The position numbers and the translations under genes were made by a program. DNA of 64,000 nt, taken from Parvibaculum sp. Lineage in GTDB: Bacteria > Pseudomonadota > Alphaproteobacteria > Parvibaculales > Parvibaculaceae. How positions within the stretch are numbered: the first letter of the stretch is position 1; each line of letters starts with the position of its first letter. Below, in pieces: positions 63,881 to 64,000 of the stretch. The notes under the pieces are model-generated. The model did not search any database and was not told the origin of the DNA. It saw nothing but the letters and a program-made list of their open reading frames with translations. The stretch covers positions 310,001 through 374,000 of the forward strand of contig JAUSMV010000005.1 in assembly GCA_030645235.1 (NCBI GenBank). The letters are read 5' to 3'.

Positions 63881-64000
63881 TCACACTGACGGTACTGCTG
63901 ATGCTATTTTCGTGTCCTTGGTAAATACAAGCTCATAGGCTTCGTCGAAGAACGCCAGACGCGCCGCCTGCTCGCTCATAATCTCTTGCAGAAATCCGGT
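63881..64000 (-). CDS. Possible 3' end of a gene entering from beyond the window
   Basis: The minus-strand frame is open from the window edge for 39 codons and ends TGA at 63881-63883. Its opening residues GFLQEIMSEQAAR repeat the FLQEI core of copies A-C with synonymous codons (TTT CTG instead of TTC TTG). The rest reads LAFFDEAYELVFTKDTKIA. It may be a divergent fourth copy, or the tail of the parent gene. I cannot name a family. Confidence 0.3.
   Translation of the reverse strand, partial: TGFLQEIMSEQAARLAFFDEAYELVFTKDTKIASAVPSV

Overview
This is a chromosomal segment of an alphaproteobacterium, most likely of the Hyphomicrobiales or a Parvibaculum-like neighbour order. The evidence is the gene content. 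It includes the CtrA-pathway response regulators DivK and PleD, the division-site ATPase MipZ, the envelope protein EipB (DUF1849), the alphaproteobacterial families DUF1489, DUF3572 and DUF983, a short FliN-like SpoA protein beside lipB, and the order pyrB-pyrC-plsY-dprA-topA-rnr-DUF983 that is common in this class. Genes are densely packed, often with ATGA start/stop overlaps, and I see no prophage, intact insertion sequence or CRISPR array.

Layout. 1-3.2 kb: gatCAB on the minus strand (gatB cut by the window edge). 3.4-6.1 kb: ruvX and two transporters. 6.1-6.5 kb: a block of palindromic repeats plus a remnant of a transporter 3' end. 6.5-8.2 kb: an AidB-type acyl-CoA dehydrogenase. 8.2-8.6 kb: more repeats. 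8.6-13.8 kb: pyrB, a pyrC-like gene lacking the metal-binding HxH, a GST, a repeat-rich gap, plsY and dprA. 14.2-20 kb: topA, rnr, DUF983. 20-24 kb: a MarR regulator with a near-ideal operator, DUF1398, two tandem NUDIX genes, an MFS transporter and rpmG. 24.4-26.2 kb: divK-pleD behind a perfect CtrA box. 26.4-29.7 kb: DUF3572, a HAD-like protein, a ROK kinase and dinB. 29.7-36.5 kb: eipB, a 2-hydroxyacid dehydrogenase, a diguanylate cyclase, agmatine deiminase, RidA, a FemAB-like acyltransferase, a HIT protein, a second repeat island and a VOC protein. 36.6-42.5 kb: clpS-clpA, a D,D-carboxypeptidase with a SPOR domain, and mipZ.

42.9-48.5 kb holds an apparent catabolic unit: an ethanolamine-type amino acid permease, a glutamine-synthetase-like ligase, an aldehyde dehydrogenase and an iron-dependent alcohol dehydrogenase. 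Together they could take up an amino alcohol, gamma-glutamylate it and oxidise it twice. 48.5-51.3 kb: a small secreted protein, panC, a hydrolase and DUF1489. 51.3-60.7 kb: leucine/acyl-CoA degradation genes (mccB-mccA, a TetR regulator, a thiolase, and an operon of a kelch protein, isovaleryl-CoA dehydrogenase and a thioesterase-like protein). 60.9-62.4 kb: tRNA-Leu(GAG) and cysG(N)-cysH behind an FNR/FixK-type box. 62.6-63.6 kb: a FliN-like protein and lipB.

The least explained material is intergenic. One family of elements has two inverted outer arms, two side hairpins and a G-rich inner stem, and copies keep the pairing while the sequence changes. A second family carries a short conserved reading frame (peptide core FLQEI..FH.EIV..FVE) followed by a conserved non-coding tail.
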